Shown here: in pieces, positions 17,521-27,959 of the stretch
Layout of the letters: each line of letters starts with the position of its first letter
How positions within the stretch are numbered: the first letter of the stretch is position 1
Translations under genes and position numbers: made by a program
Assembly (NCBI GenBank): GCA_021794595.1
Contig: JAJYQN010000105.1
Location: forward strand, 1 to 64,000
Origin: Pseudomonadota bacterium
GTDB lineage: Bacteria; Pseudomonadota; Gammaproteobacteria; Acidiferrobacterales; Acidiferrobacteraceae
DNA length: 64,000 nt
Reading direction: 5' to 3'
The notes under the pieces: generated by a model
The model's database searches: none
Told to the model about the DNA's origin: nothing
Seen by the model: the letters and a program-made list of their open reading frames with translations, nothing else

Positions 17521-18117
17521 ATGACCACGCACGAGGCCTTCCTCGACTACGCCCAAAAAACGCTCGGCGCGGCCGTTGTGGCGTCTAAGATCGAGCACGA
17601 CGAAATAACCCTCGAGATCGCCCGCGAAAGCTGGGTGGACGCCTGCCTCATGCTGCGCGACGACGCCCGCTTTGGTTTCGAGCAGTTGATCGATCTCTGC
17701 GGAGTCGATTATCTCTCGTACAAGGAACAGGAGCTTCGCGGCCCTCGGTTTGCGGTGGTCGCGCACTTGTTGTCGCTTCGGGACAACAGGCGTCTGCGCG
17801 TGCGGACGTTTCTGGCTGACGATCAGCCGGTTCTGGCCTCGCTGGTCCCCGTCTGGGCGTCCGCCGACTGGTATGAGCGGGAGGCTTTTGATTTGTTCGG
17901 CGTGGTCTTCTCCGGTCACAAGGACCTGCGGCGGCTGTTGACGGATTATGGGTTCGTGGGACACCCCTTCCGCAAGGACTTTCCTTTGAGTGGACGCGTG
18001 GAGATGCGGTATGACCCGGACAAGAAACGCGTTGTCTACGAGCCGGTGAGTATCGAGCCGCGGGTTCTGGTGCCACGAGTGATTCGCGAGGAGGGCTACG
18101 GTGGCAGAGATTCGTAA
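17521..18117 (+). CDS. nuoC: NADH-quinone oxidoreductase subunit C
   Basis: Peripheral-arm 30-kDa-type subunit, 198 residues, with the family signature ERE.FDLFG ([14 protein letters not shown]) followed by the [18 protein letters not shown] block. It is separate from nuoD here, unlike the fused nuoCD of enteric bacteria. Overlaps nuoD by 17 bases. Confidence 0.97.
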   Translation: MTTHEAFLDYAQKTLGAAVVASKIEHDEITLEIARESWVDACLMLRDDARFGFEQLIDLCGVDYLSYKEQELRGPRFAVVAHLLSLRDNRRLRVRTFLADDQPVLASLVPVWASADWYEREAFDLFGVVFSGHKDLRRLLTDYGFVGHPFRKDFPLSGRVEMRYDPDKKRVVYEPVSIEPRVLVPRVIREEGYGGRDS

Positions 18118-19354
18118 TTACACCATGAACTTCGGACCGCAGCACCCGGCGGCCCACGGAGTTCTGCGTCTGGTCCTAGAACTCGATGGCGAGGTGATCG
18201 AGCGCGCCGATCCGCATATCGGGCTCTTGCATCGGGCGACCGAGAAGCTCGCCGAAAGTAAGCCTTATAATCAGTCGATCCCGTACATGGACCGCCTCGA
18301 TTACGTGTCCATGATGTGCAACGAACACGCCTATGTCATGGCGCTCGAAAAGCTTCTGAAGGTCGAGCCGCCGGTTCGGGCCCAATACATTCGGGTCATG
18401 TTCGACGAGGTGACCCGGATTTTGAACCATCTGCTGTGGCTCGGGGCGCATGCCCTCGACATCGGGGCGATGACGGTTTTTCTGTATGCGTTCCGCGAAC
18501 GCGAAGACTTGATGGACGTGTACGAGGCGGTGTCGGGAGCGCGCATGCACGCCGCTTATTATCGGGTCGGGGGCGTGTACCGCGACCTTCCGGATACCAT
18601 GCCGCACTACAGCGTGTCGCGCTGGCATGACGAGAAGGATGTGGCGCGCATGAATGCCAATCGCCAGGGCAGCCTGCTCGATTTCTTGGCCGACTTTTGC
18701 CAGCGCTTCCCGGGCTATGTAGATGAATACGAGACATTGCTGACGGACAATCGCATCTGGAAGCAGCGCACAGTCGGAATCGGTGTCGTGACGCCCGAGC
18801 GAGCTCTACAGCTGGGCTTTACGGGCCCGATGCTGAGAGGATCCGGGGTGGAGTGGGATTTGCGCAAAAAGCAGCCTTACGAGGTTTATGATCAGCTCGA
18901 TTTCGATATACCGGTAGGGGTCCATGGCGATTGCTATGATCGCTATCTCGTGCGTGTCGAGGAGATGCGCCAATCGAATCGGATCGTCTCGCAATGTATA
19001 GACTGGCTGCGCAAAAACCCGGGCCCCGTGATCGCCACCAACCATAAGATCGTGCCGCCTTCGCGCGAGGAGATGAAGGGCGACATGGAGTCCTTGATCC
19101 ATCATTTTAAACTCTTCACCGAGGGCTATTCGGTGCCCGAGGGCGAGGCCTATGCCGCCATCGAGCATCCCAAGGGCGAGTTCGGGATTTATATGATCTC
19201 GGACGGCGCCAATAAGCCGTTTCGACTTAAGATTCGGGCGCCGGGCTTTCCCCATCTCGCGGCCTTGGATGAAATGGCCCGTGGGCACATGATAGCGGAT
19301 GTCGTCGCTATCATCGGGACTCAAGATATCGTGTTCGGCGAGATTGACCGGTAG
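18101..19354 (+). CDS. nuoD: NADH-quinone oxidoreductase subunit D
   Basis: 49-kDa-type subunit lining the quinone site, related to [NiFe] hydrogenase large subunits. The 417 residues begin near a GTG start with [20 protein letters not shown], and include [14 protein letters not shown] and the C-terminal DIVFGEIDR. The GTG at 18101 lies inside the end of nuoC, implying coupled translation. Confidence 0.97.
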   Translation: MAEIRNYTMNFGPQHPAAHGVLRLVLELDGEVIERADPHIGLLHRATEKLAESKPYNQSIPYMDRLDYVSMMCNEHAYVMALEKLLKVEPPVRAQYIRVMFDEVTRILNHLLWLGAHALDIGAMTVFLYAFREREDLMDVYEAVSGARMHAAYYRVGGVYRDLPDTMPHYSVSRWHDEKDVARMNANRQGSLLDFLADFCQRFPGYVDEYETLLTDNRIWKQRTVGIGVVTPERALQLGFTGPMLRGSGVEWDLRKKQPYEVYDQLDFDIPVGVHGDCYDRYLVRVEEMRQSNRIVSQCIDWLRKNPGPVIATNHKIVPPSREEMKGDMESLIHHFKLFTEGYSVPEGEAYAAIEHPKGEFGIYMISDGANKPFRLKIRAPGFPHLAALDEMARGHMIADVVAIIGTQDIVFGEIDR

Positions 19355-19359
19355 AATTT

Positions 19360-19830
19360 ATGTTGTCTAAAGAGTCGCTAGCGAAGATTGACCTGGAAGT
19401 GGCCAAATATCCGCCCGAGCATAAGCAGTCGGCGGTCATCGCCGCTTTGCATATAGCTCAAGACGAGCACGGTTGGCTCAGCGTCCCGCTTATGGATTAC
19501 GTCGCGGACCTTTTGGGCATGCGTCCGATCCAGGTCTACGAGGTCGCGAGCTTCTATTCGATGTACGATTTGAAGCCGGTTGGGCGCCATAAGATTTCGG
19601 TATGCACGAACATTTCTTGCCTCCTGCGGGGTAGTGACGACATCGTGGCGCATTTGAAAGACCGGCTTGGTATCGGTTTTGGCGAAACGACGGCCGATGG
19701 GCGGTTCACGCTAAAAGAGGTGGAGTGTCTTGCGGCCTGCGGGGGCGCGCCGATGTTTCAGGTAGGCAAGGCTTACTACGAGAACCTGACGCCGGAGCGC
19801 ATTGATGAAATTCTTGCGGGTTTGGAGTGA
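19360..19830 (+). CDS. nuoE: NADH-quinone oxidoreductase subunit E
   Basis: 24-kDa-type subunit with a thioredoxin-like fold holding the N1a [2Fe-2S] cluster, next to the FMN in NuoF. The four ligands are in CTNISC and, 40 residues on, CLAAC. 156 residues is typical. Five bases follow the nuoD stop. Confidence 0.97.
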   Translation: MLSKESLAKIDLEVAKYPPEHKQSAVIAALHIAQDEHGWLSVPLMDYVADLLGMRPIQVYEVASFYSMYDLKPVGRHKISVCTNISCLLRGSDDIVAHLKDRLGIGFGETTADGRFTLKEVECLAACGGAPMFQVGKAYYENLTPERIDEILAGLE

Positions 19831-19832
19831 CG

Positions 19833-21110
19833 ATGGCTAATGAAGTCTGCTTGCCTCATCGGCACAGCGACCGTCCTTGGGCTTTGAGCGCATACGAGAG
19901 CGACGGCGGTTACGCTGCTTGGCGGCGCATCCTGAGCGAAAAGACGCCCGCGGACGAGATCATCAACGAGATCAAGAAGTCGGTGCTTCGGGGACGCGGG
20001 GGTGCGGGTTTTCCGACCGGACTCAAGTGGAGCTTTATGCCGCGGAGCGCCCCGGGTCAGAAATACATTGTGTGCAATTCCGACGAGGGCGAGCCCGGCA
20101 CATTCAAGGATCGCGACATCCTCCGATATAACCCGCATGCGCTTATTGAAGGCATGGCGATAGCCGGCTACACGATCGGGGCGACCGTCGGCTATAACTA
20201 CGTCCGGGGCGAGTTCCACGAGCCGATAGCGCGCTTCGAGGAGGCCTTGGCCGAGGCGCGAGCCGCGGGCCTTATCGGAAAAAATATCCTCGGCACGGGT
20301 ATCGATTTTGAGCTCTTTACGCACGCCGGCGCGGGCGCCTACATCTGCGGCGAGGAGACAGCCTTACTGGAATCCTTGGAAGGCAAAAAGGGCCAGCCGC
20401 GGTTCAAGCCTCCGTTCCCGGCAAGTTATGGCTTGTATGGCCGGCCCACCACCATCAATAACACCGAGACCTTGGCGTCGGTGCCGGCGATTTTGCGCCA
20501 TGGCGGCCAGTGGTTCCTGGGGCTTGGGAAGCCGAATAACGGCGGTCCCAAGATCTTTTCGGTATCGGGACACGTCAATCGCCCCGGAAACTATGAGGTC
20601 CCCCTGGGTACGCCGTTCGCGGAACTGCTCGAGATGGCAGGTGGCGTCTGGCGTGGACGGAAGTTGAAGGCCGTGATTCCCGGCGGCTCCTCGGTCCCGG
20701 TTTTGCGCGGCGAGGTCATGATGGATCTCACCATGGATTACGATGCCCTCTCGAAGGCTGGCAGCATGCTCGGGGCCGGATCGGTCATTATTATGGACGA
20801 TTCCACCTGCATGGTGCGGGCGCTGGAGCGCATCTCTCATTTTTATTACGAAGAATCCTGTGGCCAGTGCACGCCGTGTCGGGAAGGGACGGGCTGGCTC
20901 TCGCGGGTATTGCACCGTATTGAACACGGCGAGGGCCGCGCCAACGACCTCGATCTGCTCGTCGATATGGCGAAAAAGATCGAAGGGCGCACGATTTGCG
21001 CCCTAGGCGACGCAGCCGCCCTGCCGGTCGTCAGTTTCATCAAGAATTTCCGCGAAGAGTTCGAATACCACATTCAACACCAGCGCTGCCAAGTTACGCT
21101 TGCGGCCTAA
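19833..21110 (+). CDS. nuoF: NADH-quinone oxidoreductase subunit F
   Basis: 51-kDa-type subunit that binds NADH, FMN and the N3 [4Fe-4S] cluster. [10 protein letters not shown] (NADH/FMN loop), the [19 protein letters not shown] segment, and cluster ligands CGQCTPC plus the Cys of ICALGD are all visible. ATG at 19833 has GGAG 5 bases upstream; GTG at 19827, overlapping the nuoE stop, is an alternative. 425 residues. Confidence 0.97.
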   Translation: MANEVCLPHRHSDRPWALSAYESDGGYAAWRRILSEKTPADEIINEIKKSVLRGRGGAGFPTGLKWSFMPRSAPGQKYIVCNSDEGEPGTFKDRDILRYNPHALIEGMAIAGYTIGATVGYNYVRGEFHEPIARFEEALAEARAAGLIGKNILGTGIDFELFTHAGAGAYICGEETALLESLEGKKGQPRFKPPFPASYGLYGRPTTINNTETLASVPAILRHGGQWFLGLGKPNNGGPKIFSVSGHVNRPGNYEVPLGTPFAELLEMAGGVWRGRKLKAVIPGGSSVPVLRGEVMMDLTMDYDALSKAGSMLGAGSVIIMDDSTCMVRALERISHFYYEESCGQCTPCREGTGWLSRVLHRIEHGEGRANDLDLLVDMAKKIEGRTICALGDAAALPVVSFIKNFREEFEYHIQHQRCQVTLAA

Positions 21111-21128
21111 GCAGCGCGGGGAGAGCCT

Positions 21129-23483
21129 ATGCTACATATAGAGATCGACGGCAAAAAGCTCGCGGTGGAAGAGGGTGCCATGGTGATAGAGGCCGCCGAC
21201 GCGGCGGGGATCTATATCCCTCGTTTTTGCTATCACAAAAAGCTGTCTGTCGCCGCCAATTGTCGGATGTGTTTGGTCGAAGTCGAAAGAGTCGCGAAGC
21301 CCGTGCCGGCCTGTGCTACGCCCGTGACCGAAGGGATGCGCGTGTTTACGCGGTCGGAAAAGACCACGGGCGCGCAAAAGGGGGTCATGGAGTTTCTGCT
21401 GATCAACCACCCCCTGGATTGTCCGATTTGTGATCAAGGCGGAGAATGCGAGTTGCAGGACCTCGCCGTGGGCTACGGGCGGGACGTGTCGCGGTATCAA
21501 GAAGCGAAACGCATAGTCAAGGATCAGGATCTCGGCCCGTTCATTGCCACCGATATGACCCGCTGCATCCAATGTACGCGCTGCGTGCGATTCGGACAGG
21601 AGATCGCGGGCATGATGGAGCTTGGGGCAACGGGTCGCGGCGAACATATGCGCATCGGCACCTACGTCGAGTCGACGGTTGATTCCGAGCTGTCCGGCAA
21701 TATGATCGACATCTGTCCCGTTGGTGCCCTGACTTCAAAGCCGTTTCGTTATTCCGCGCGCTCCTGGGAGCTATCCGAGCATGCCTCGATTAGCCCCCAC
21801 GACTGTGTCGGCGCCAATCTGATCGTCGAGACTCGGCGCAATAAGGTCATGCGCGTCCTACCCCGTGAAAATGAGGAGGTCAATGAGGTCTGGTTGTCGG
21901 ACCGCGACCGGTTTAGCTATACCGCCCTCAATGGCCCGGATCGTCTGGATGCGCCGATGATGAAAGTCGGCGACACCTGGAAGGAGATCGATTGGGATGT
22001 GGCCCTAGATAAGGTGGCCGAGGGTTTGCGTCAGGTGGTTACGGATCACGGGGCTGACGCCCTGGGGGCGCTGGCCTCGCCGCAGATCACGGTTGAAGAG
22101 GGCTATTTACTGCAGCAGCTGGTGCGCGGGCTCGGGTCGGAGAATGTCGATCACCGGCTACGCGGCACGGATTTCCGCGATGACGTCGGTGCCCCGCCCT
22201 TTCCTTGGCTTGGTCAACGGATCGAGGAGTTGGAGCAGAAAGACGCCTTTTTGTTGATCGGTAGCAATATCCGCAAAGACCAGCCCCTGCTTGGCCATAG
22301 GCTGCGCAAGGCGTTCCTCGATGGAGCCAAGATCGGAGTCATAAACCCCATCGATTTTCCGTTTACCTTCGATGTGGAGGATAAGGTCATTGTGTCTCCG
22401 AGCCGGATACCCGAGGCCTTGGGCCGGCTCGTGCGGGCGGTCGCGGCCCATGCTCATCGTGAGCTGCCGCCGGACGTGGCGCGCTTCGCGAGCGACTTAC
22501 ACCCAGGTCCGGTTGAGACCCGCATGGCCGACTGGCTTTGTGCGGCGCGTCACCCGTCGATTCTTCTGGGCCCGCTCGCCGAGCATCACCCCCAGGCCGT
22601 CCTGATCCGGGCCCTGGGGCAGTGCTTGAGCGACCTTATGAAGGCGACCCTCGGTCATTTGCCCTTGGGCAATTCGGTCGGGGCTTGGTTGGCTGGCGTG
22701 GTGCCCCAGAGAGGGCCTATGGGTGTGTCCAGGGCCAAACCCGGGCGCAATGCGTTTGCGATGCTAGACGGCAGTCTGAAGGGCCTCTTATTGATGGATG
22801 CCGAACCGGTGCGGGACAGCGCCGATGGCGGCCGGGCCTTGGCGGCTTTGCAAAACGCCCAGTTTGTCGTGTCCTTGTCGGCATTCCGCTCGGAGGCCTT
22901 GGACTACGCCCATATCGTCTTACCACTCGCGCCCTTTACCGAGACCGCCGGCACTTTTGTGAATGCTGAAGGCCGTTGGCAGTCCTTCGAAGCCGCGGTC
23001 GATCCGCGCGCCGAGGCCCGCCCCGGCTGGAAGATCCTGCGGGTTCTGGCCGGAAGGCTTGGGATAGCGGGTTGTGCCGTGGACTCAACGGACGAGATCC
23101 GGACGATCCTAAAGACCGCGACCGTCGAGCCCAAGGCCCATTACGTCTCTTTGCCGCTGCCACCGGCCCCCCCGGCCCCCGCTGAGTTTGAGCGGATCGG
23201 GGTGGTCGCGCTTTATGATTCTGACAGTATCGTGCGTCATTCGGATGTCGTTCACAGGAGCAAGGATCATGGCGAGGCCGCCCTTTATCTCAATAAACGG
23301 GAAGCGGAAGGCCGTGGGCTTGCGGCCGGCGGGGATGCGCGCGTGACCATGGGAGGCGTGCATCTGACCCTAGAGGTCCGTATCGACGGTCAAGTCCCCG
23401 ATGGCGCCGCTTTTATCCCAGCAGCCCTGCGAACGACAGCACTTCTGCCCTTGTCGGGGGCGCTGTCGGTGAGTCGAGCGTAG
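21129..23483 (+). CDS. nuoG: NADH-quinone oxidoreductase subunit G
   Basis: Large peripheral subunit, 784 residues, with an N-terminal ferredoxin-like part and a molybdopterin-oxidoreductase-like body that lacks the cofactor in this family. Cluster motifs in order: CRMC for N1b, the HPLDCPICDQGGEC (HxxxCxxCxxxxxC) motif for N5, and CIQCTRC plus the Cys of MIDICPVGAL for N4. The C-terminal half is Ala/Pro-rich and more divergent, as usual. Confidence 0.96.
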   Translation: MLHIEIDGKKLAVEEGAMVIEAADAAGIYIPRFCYHKKLSVAANCRMCLVEVERVAKPVPACATPVTEGMRVFTRSEKTTGAQKGVMEFLLINHPLDCPICDQGGECELQDLAVGYGRDVSRYQEAKRIVKDQDLGPFIATDMTRCIQCTRCVRFGQEIAGMMELGATGRGEHMRIGTYVESTVDSELSGNMIDICPVGALTSKPFRYSARSWELSEHASISPHDCVGANLIVETRRNKVMRVLPRENEEVNEVWLSDRDRFSYTALNGPDRLDAPMMKVGDTWKEIDWDVALDKVAEGLRQVVTDHGADALGALASPQITVEEGYLLQQLVRGLGSENVDHRLRGTDFRDDVGAPPFPWLGQRIEELEQKDAFLLIGSNIRKDQPLLGHRLRKAFLDGAKIGVINPIDFPFTFDVEDKVIVSPSRIPEALGRLVRAVAAHAHRELPPDVARFASDLHPGPVETRMADWLCAARHPSILLGPLAEHHPQAVLIRALGQCLSDLMKATLGHLPLGNSVGAWLAGVVPQRGPMGVSRAKPGRNAFAMLDGSLKGLLLMDAEPVRDSADGGRALAALQNAQFVVSLSAFRSEALDYAHIVLPLAPFTETAGTFVNAEGRWQSFEAAVDPRAEARPGWKILRVLAGRLGIAGCAVDSTDEIRTILKTATVEPKAHYVSLPLPPAPPAPAEFERIGVVALYDSDSIVRHSDVVHRSKDHGEAALYLNKREAEGRGLAAGGDARVTMGGVHLTLEVRIDGQVPDGAAFIPAALRTTALLPLSGALSVSRA

Positions 23484-23486
23484 GCC

Positions 23487-24533
23487 ATGGGATCCTTAGG
23501 GGCATTATGGGTCAGCTTTCCCGCCTGGTCGCAGATTCTGTTGTGGGATCTCTTGAAGATTGTCGTCATTATTGTGCCGCTCATGCTGAGTGTCGCTTAT
23601 TTGACCTTTGCCGAGCGCAAGGTGATTAGCTATATGCAGGTGCGAGTCGGCCCTAATAGGGTCGGACCGCGCGGCTGGCTCCAGCCAATCGCCGACGCCT
23701 TAAAGCTGCTGTTAAAAGAAATCATCGTCCCGACCGGTGCGAACAAGATCTTGTTCGTGCTGGCCCCAGTGCTCGCGATCATGCCGGCGCTCGTCGCCTG
23801 GGCAGTTGTTCCGTTCACCCCGAGCCTCGTGTTGGCTAACGTCAACGCCGGGCTCTTGTTTGTTCTGGCGGTGACTTCCATGGGGGTCTACGGGGTCGTC
23901 ATTGCCGGCTGGGCCTCGAACTCCAAGTACGCCTTTTTGGGGTCGTTGCGATCGGCGGCCCAGATAGTGGCCTATGAGATTGCCATGGGCTTTGCGCTCG
24001 TAGGCGTCCTCATGGCCGCCGGTACCCTGAACCTGCGTAAAATCGCTCTGGCTCAGACTGGCGGGTTCTGGCATTGGTTGTTTCTGCCGCTTTTCCCGCT
24101 CTTTATCGTGTATTTTATCGCGGGGGTCGCGGAGACCAATCGGCTCCCGTTCGATGTCGCCGAGGGCGAGTCGGAGATCGTGGCCGGCTTCCACGTCGAG
24201 TATTCGGGCATGACGTTTGCGCTCTTCTTTCTCGCCGAATACGCCAATATGATACTGTTATCGGCGTTGACCACGGTTTTATTTCTTGGCGGATGGCTGC
24301 CGCCGTTCGATTTCGCGCCGTTTACGTGGGTTCCGCCGTTTGTCTGGTTTTTGCTCAAAGTCAGTACCGTGCTGTTCCTGTACCTGTGGCTGCGCGCGAC
24401 CTTCCCGCGTTACCGCTACGATCAGATTATGCGGTTAGGTTGGAAGGTCTTGATCCCGGTCACTCTTGTTTGGATAGGGGTGATGGGCGTGGTGATCTTT
24501 TTTACGCCATGGGCTTTCTTGTTCTATCGGTAG
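23487..24533 (+). CDS. nuoH: NADH-quinone oxidoreductase subunit H
   Basis: Membrane subunit at the junction with the peripheral arm, forming part of the quinone chamber; 348 residues with eight or so hydrophobic helices. Family signatures are [19 protein letters not shown] near residue 48, KLLLKE, and the acidic loop [20 protein letters not shown]. Starts 3 bases after nuoG. Confidence 0.97.
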   Translation: MGSLGALWVSFPAWSQILLWDLLKIVVIIVPLMLSVAYLTFAERKVISYMQVRVGPNRVGPRGWLQPIADALKLLLKEIIVPTGANKILFVLAPVLAIMPALVAWAVVPFTPSLVLANVNAGLLFVLAVTSMGVYGVVIAGWASNSKYAFLGSLRSAAQIVAYEIAMGFALVGVLMAAGTLNLRKIALAQTGGFWHWLFLPLFPLFIVYFIAGVAETNRLPFDVAEGESEIVAGFHVEYSGMTFALFFLAEYANMILLSALTTVLFLGGWLPPFDFAPFTWVPPFVWFLLKVSTVLFLYLWLRATFPRYRYDQIMRLGWKVLIPVTLVWIGVMGVVIFFTPWAFLFYR

Positions 24534-24543
24534 CGGGGCTCCT

Positions 24544-25032
24544 ATGAAAGCGATACGGAAATACCTGCATAGCTTCCTTCTCGTCGAGCTCCTGCGTGGC
24601 ATGGCGCTCACGGGCCGTCATCTCTTTGCCCGCAAGATCACCGTGCAGTATCCGGACGAACGCACGCCGCAGTCGCCGCGTTTCCGGGGGCTGCACGCCC
24701 TGCGCCGCTACCCAAACGGCGAAGAGCGCTGCATCGCCTGCAAGCTGTGCGAGGCGGTGTGTCCGGCGCTTGCCATTACCATAGACTCGGAACAGCGTGC
24801 CGACGGGACACGGCGAACGACTCGCTATGACATCGATCTCACAAAATGTATATTCTGCGGCTTTTGCGAGGAATCCTGTCCGGTCGATTCGATCGTCGAA
24901 ACGCGGGTCATCGATTATCACGGCGAGCATCGGGGAGATCTGCTCTATACGAAGGATATGCTGCTCGCAGTCGGGGATAAATACGAGAAAGAGATTGCAG
25001 CGGATAGGGCAGCCGATGCCCGCTATCGCTAG
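24544..25032 (+). CDS. nuoI: NADH-quinone oxidoreductase subunit I
   Basis: Ferredoxin-like subunit with clusters N6a and N6b passing electrons to NuoB. Two 4Fe-4S motifs are clear: [12 protein letters not shown] near residue 60 and [12 protein letters not shown] near 99. The N-terminal amphipathic part ([13 protein letters not shown]) contacts the membrane arm. 162 residues is the normal length. Confidence 0.97.
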   Translation: MKAIRKYLHSFLLVELLRGMALTGRHLFARKITVQYPDERTPQSPRFRGLHALRRYPNGEERCIACKLCEAVCPALAITIDSEQRADGTRRTTRYDIDLTKCIFCGFCEESCPVDSIVETRVIDYHGEHRGDLLYTKDMLLAVGDKYEKEIAADRAADARYR

Positions 25033-25047
25033 AGCCTAGGACCCAAA

Positions 25048-25653
25048 ATGACGTTTGAGAGTCTCGTCTTTTATTTCTTTTCGGCCGTATTGCTGTGGTC
25101 GGCGGCGATGGTCGTGACTATTCGTAATCCGGTCAAGGCGGCCCTGTTTCTGGTGCTGGCCTTCGTGAGCGCGGCCTCCCTTTGGATGCTGGTCGAAGCG
25201 GAGTTTCTCGCGATCGTATTGGTGCTCGTCTATGTGGGCGCGGTCATGGTGCTATTTCTTTTTGTGGTCATGATGATCGACGTCAATCTCGCGGAGTTGC
25301 GACAGGGTTTCGGGGACTACCTTCCACTCGGCGGCTTGGTCGCCGTCCTCATGGTCGTCGAAATGGCGATCGCCGTGGGACCGGCTCAGTTTGGCCTTCA
25401 TAAGGTCCCGATTCCGGCGGCCCTCGGCAGCCACTACAGCAATACCCGCGCTTTGGGCGACCTTTTGTACACGGTGTATGTCTATCCGTTCGAGATCGCC
25501 GCGGTGATTCTTCTGGTCGCGATCATTGCCGCCATTGCCTTGACGATGCGCAGACGGCCCGACACCAAGTATCAGAACCCGGCGCACCAGGTCAATGTTC
25601 AAGCGCGTGATCGGCTGCGTATTATTAAAATGCCAACAGAGCATAAGAGTTAG
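25048..25653 (+). CDS. nuoJ: NADH-quinone oxidoreductase subunit J
   Basis: Membrane subunit of the proton-translocating arm, 201 residues, about five transmembrane helices. The conserved third-helix region [20 protein letters not shown] is present, including the glycine of the pi-bulge region. The hydrophilic C-terminal tail (from [12 protein letters not shown]) is common in the family. Confidence 0.96.
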   Translation: MTFESLVFYFFSAVLLWSAAMVVTIRNPVKAALFLVLAFVSAASLWMLVEAEFLAIVLVLVYVGAVMVLFLFVVMMIDVNLAELRQGFGDYLPLGGLVAVLMVVEMAIAVGPAQFGLHKVPIPAALGSHYSNTRALGDLLYTVYVYPFEIAAVILLVAIIAAIALTMRRRPDTKYQNPAHQVNVQARDRLRIIKMPTEHKS

Positions 25654-25687
25654 CGATGAAAAAGGATATCAGGGGAGGGTGGGGCAC

Positions 25688-25993
25688 GTGGTATCGCTTT
25701 CGGATTATCTGATTTTAGCCGCGGCTCTGTTTGCGATCGGCATCGTGGGCGTGTTCCTCAATCGCAAGAACCTCGTGGTTCTGCTGATGGCGATCGAGCT
25801 CATTTTGCTTGCGGTCAACATCAATTTTATCGCTTTTTCGCATTATCTCTGGGGGCTATCCGGCCAGGTGTTCGTCTTTTTTATCCTTACCGTGGCCGCG
25901 GCGGAATCCGCCATTGGTCTTGCGATCCTGATCGTTTTATTTCGCAACCGGCGCACGATCAACGTCGACGACTTCGACACCTTAAGGGGATAG
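25688..25993 (+). CDS. nuoK: NADH-quinone oxidoreductase subunit K
   Basis: Small MrpC-like membrane subunit, 101 residues, three helices. The two buried glutamates of the proton path appear in [15 protein letters not shown] and [11 protein letters not shown]. The GTG at 25688 is chosen because GGGGAGG lies 8 bases upstream and it yields the family length; an upstream in-frame start lies within nuoJ. Confidence 0.96.
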   Translation: MVSLSDYLILAAALFAIGIVGVFLNRKNLVVLLMAIELILLAVNINFIAFSHYLWGLSGQVFVFFILTVAAAESAIGLAILIVLFRNRRTINVDDFDTLRG

Positions 25994-25997
25994 GGTT

Positions 25998-27959
25998 ATG
26001 CCATCGTCGACCGCGCTCTATCTGGCCATTCCGCTCGCTTGCCTCCTTGGTTCTCTCATCACCGGGCTTTTGGGGTCTAGACTTGGGAATAAGTGGTCGC
26101 ATCGCATCCCGATCCTAGGCGTCGGGGTGGCATTTGCCTTGTCGGCAGGCTTTGCCTTGCCGCGGGTTTTGAAGGGCTTGTGGCTCAATACCACCCTTTA
26201 TACCTGGGGCCATGTTGCCCATGTTCCGCTCGTCATTGGGTTTTTGATCGATCCTCTGACGGTGACTATGATGGTCGTCGTCACGTTCGTATCGCTTATG
26301 GTGCACATCTACACCATAGGGTATATGAAGGACGATCCCGGCTATCGCCGCTTCTTTAGTTACATCTCGCTCTTTACCTTCGCGATGCTCATGTTGGTCA
26401 TGGCCAACAACTTCCTGCAGCTCTTCTTCGGCTGGGAGGCGGTCGGTCTGGTGTCGTATCTGCTGATCGGATTTTGGTACACGCGCGAGTCGGCCATTTT
26501 TGCAAACCTGAAGGCGTTCCTTGTCAATCGCGTCGGGGATTTCGGCTTTGTATTGGGAATCGCGGCCATCTTTTCAGTGTTTCATAGCCTCGATTACGCG
26601 ACCGTCTTCGCCCACGCGCATGAGCTGGGTGCGCGGGTCTTTCCTATCGCGGGGGGCGTGTCCTGGCGCGCCATTACGGTCATCTGCATCCTCCTTTTTA
26701 TCGGCGCGATGGGCAAGTCCGCCCAGATGCCCTTACATGTCTGGCTGCCGGATTCCATGGAGGGCCCGACGCCCATTTCCGCCTTGATCCATGCCGCGAC
26801 CATGGTCACGGCCGGCATTTTTATGGTCGCCCGCATGTCGCCGCTCTTCGAGTTGTCGCCCGTTGCTCGCAGCGTCATTCTCGTGGTCGGTGGTTCGACG
26901 GCGTTTTTCATGGCCTTGCTGGCCCTGGTACAAACCGACATTAAACGGGTCATCGCTTACTCGACCTTGTCGCAGCTCGGATATATGACGGTAGCGCTCG
27001 GCGCATCGGCCTACGCCGCCGCGATCTTCCATCTCGTGACCCACGCCTTTTTTAAGGCACTTTTGTTCCTGGCGGCCGGATCGGTCATCATCGCCCTGCA
27101 CCACGAACAGGATATGCGGAAGATGGGCGGCTTGCGTCGGTATATGCCGGTTACCTTCGTTACGACCTGGATCGGGGCCTTGGCGCTTGCCGGCATCCCA
27201 CCACTTGCGGGATTCTTTTCCAAGGACGCCATCATCGACGCGGTGTCGCGGTCGACTTTGCCGGGCGCCGACTATGCCTTCGCGACCGTGCTTGCGGGGG
27301 TGTTTCTGACCGCCTTTTATACCTTCCGTATGGTCTTTATGGTTTTTTACGGTGAGCCGCGTATGGATGCCCATGCCCGCCATCATTTGCACGAGTCACC
27401 TTGGGTCGTGACGATGCCGCTGGTCTTACTTGCCATTCCCTCGGTGCTGGCTGGGATGGTTCTTATGCGGCCACTGTTGTTTGGCCCATTCTTCAGTGGA
27501 TCGATCTTCGTCTTGCCGGCCGATAATGCCCTGGCGCGTATGGCCCCTCATTTCCACGGGGTCATGGCTTTTATTGGGGCAAGCTTCGTGTCTCCTCCGC
27601 TGTATCTTGCGCTCTCTGGCATGGCAATGGCCTGGTATATGTATATTTATAGGCCGACGATCCCCGCCCTTTTGGTTAAGCGGCTGCACGGGGTGTATGA
27701 GATTCTTTGCCATAAGTACGGTTTTGACGAGATCTATATCGATGGTTTCGCTGCTGGCGCGCGCGCCCTCGGGCGCTTCCTCTGGAAGATCGGCGATATT
27801 CAACTCATAGATGGCGTCATGGTGAATGGTACTGCGCGAATGATCGGGCGCCTGGCGCGGCTCGGGCGCCGGCTCCAGTCCGGCTATATCTACCACTATG
27901 CGTTCGCCGTCATTCTCGGGCTTTTTGTGCTCATGACCTTTTTCTTGCACCACATATGA
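25998..27959 (+). CDS. nuoL: NADH-quinone oxidoreductase subunit L
   Basis: Distal antiporter-like proton-pumping subunit, 653 residues with many hydrophobic helices and a long C-terminal amphipathic region before a last helix (YAFAVILGLFVLMTFFL). The core includes FFGWEAVGLVSYLLIGFW, the lysine-bearing MGKSAQMPLHVWLPDSMEGP, and HAATMVTAGIF. Overlaps nuoM by 4 bases (ATGA). Confidence 0.97.
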   Translation: MPSSTALYLAIPLACLLGSLITGLLGSRLGNKWSHRIPILGVGVAFALSAGFALPRVLKGLWLNTTLYTWGHVAHVPLVIGFLIDPLTVTMMVVVTFVSLMVHIYTIGYMKDDPGYRRFFSYISLFTFAMLMLVMANNFLQLFFGWEAVGLVSYLLIGFWYTRESAIFANLKAFLVNRVGDFGFVLGIAAIFSVFHSLDYATVFAHAHELGARVFPIAGGVSWRAITVICILLFIGAMGKSAQMPLHVWLPDSMEGPTPISALIHAATMVTAGIFMVARMSPLFELSPVARSVILVVGGSTAFFMALLALVQTDIKRVIAYSTLSQLGYMTVALGASAYAAAIFHLVTHAFFKALLFLAAGSVIIALHHEQDMRKMGGLRRYMPVTFVTTWIGALALAGIPPLAGFFSKDAIIDAVSRSTLPGADYAFATVLAGVFLTAFYTFRMVFMVFYGEPRMDAHARHHLHESPWVVTMPLVLLAIPSVLAGMVLMRPLLFGPFFSGSIFVLPADNALARMAPHFHGVMAFIGASFVSPPLYLALSGMAMAWYMYIYRPTIPALLVKRLHGVYEILCHKYGFDEIYIDGFAAGARALGRFLWKIGDIQLIDGVMVNGTARMIGRLARLGRRLQSGYIYHYAFAVILGLFVLMTFFLHHI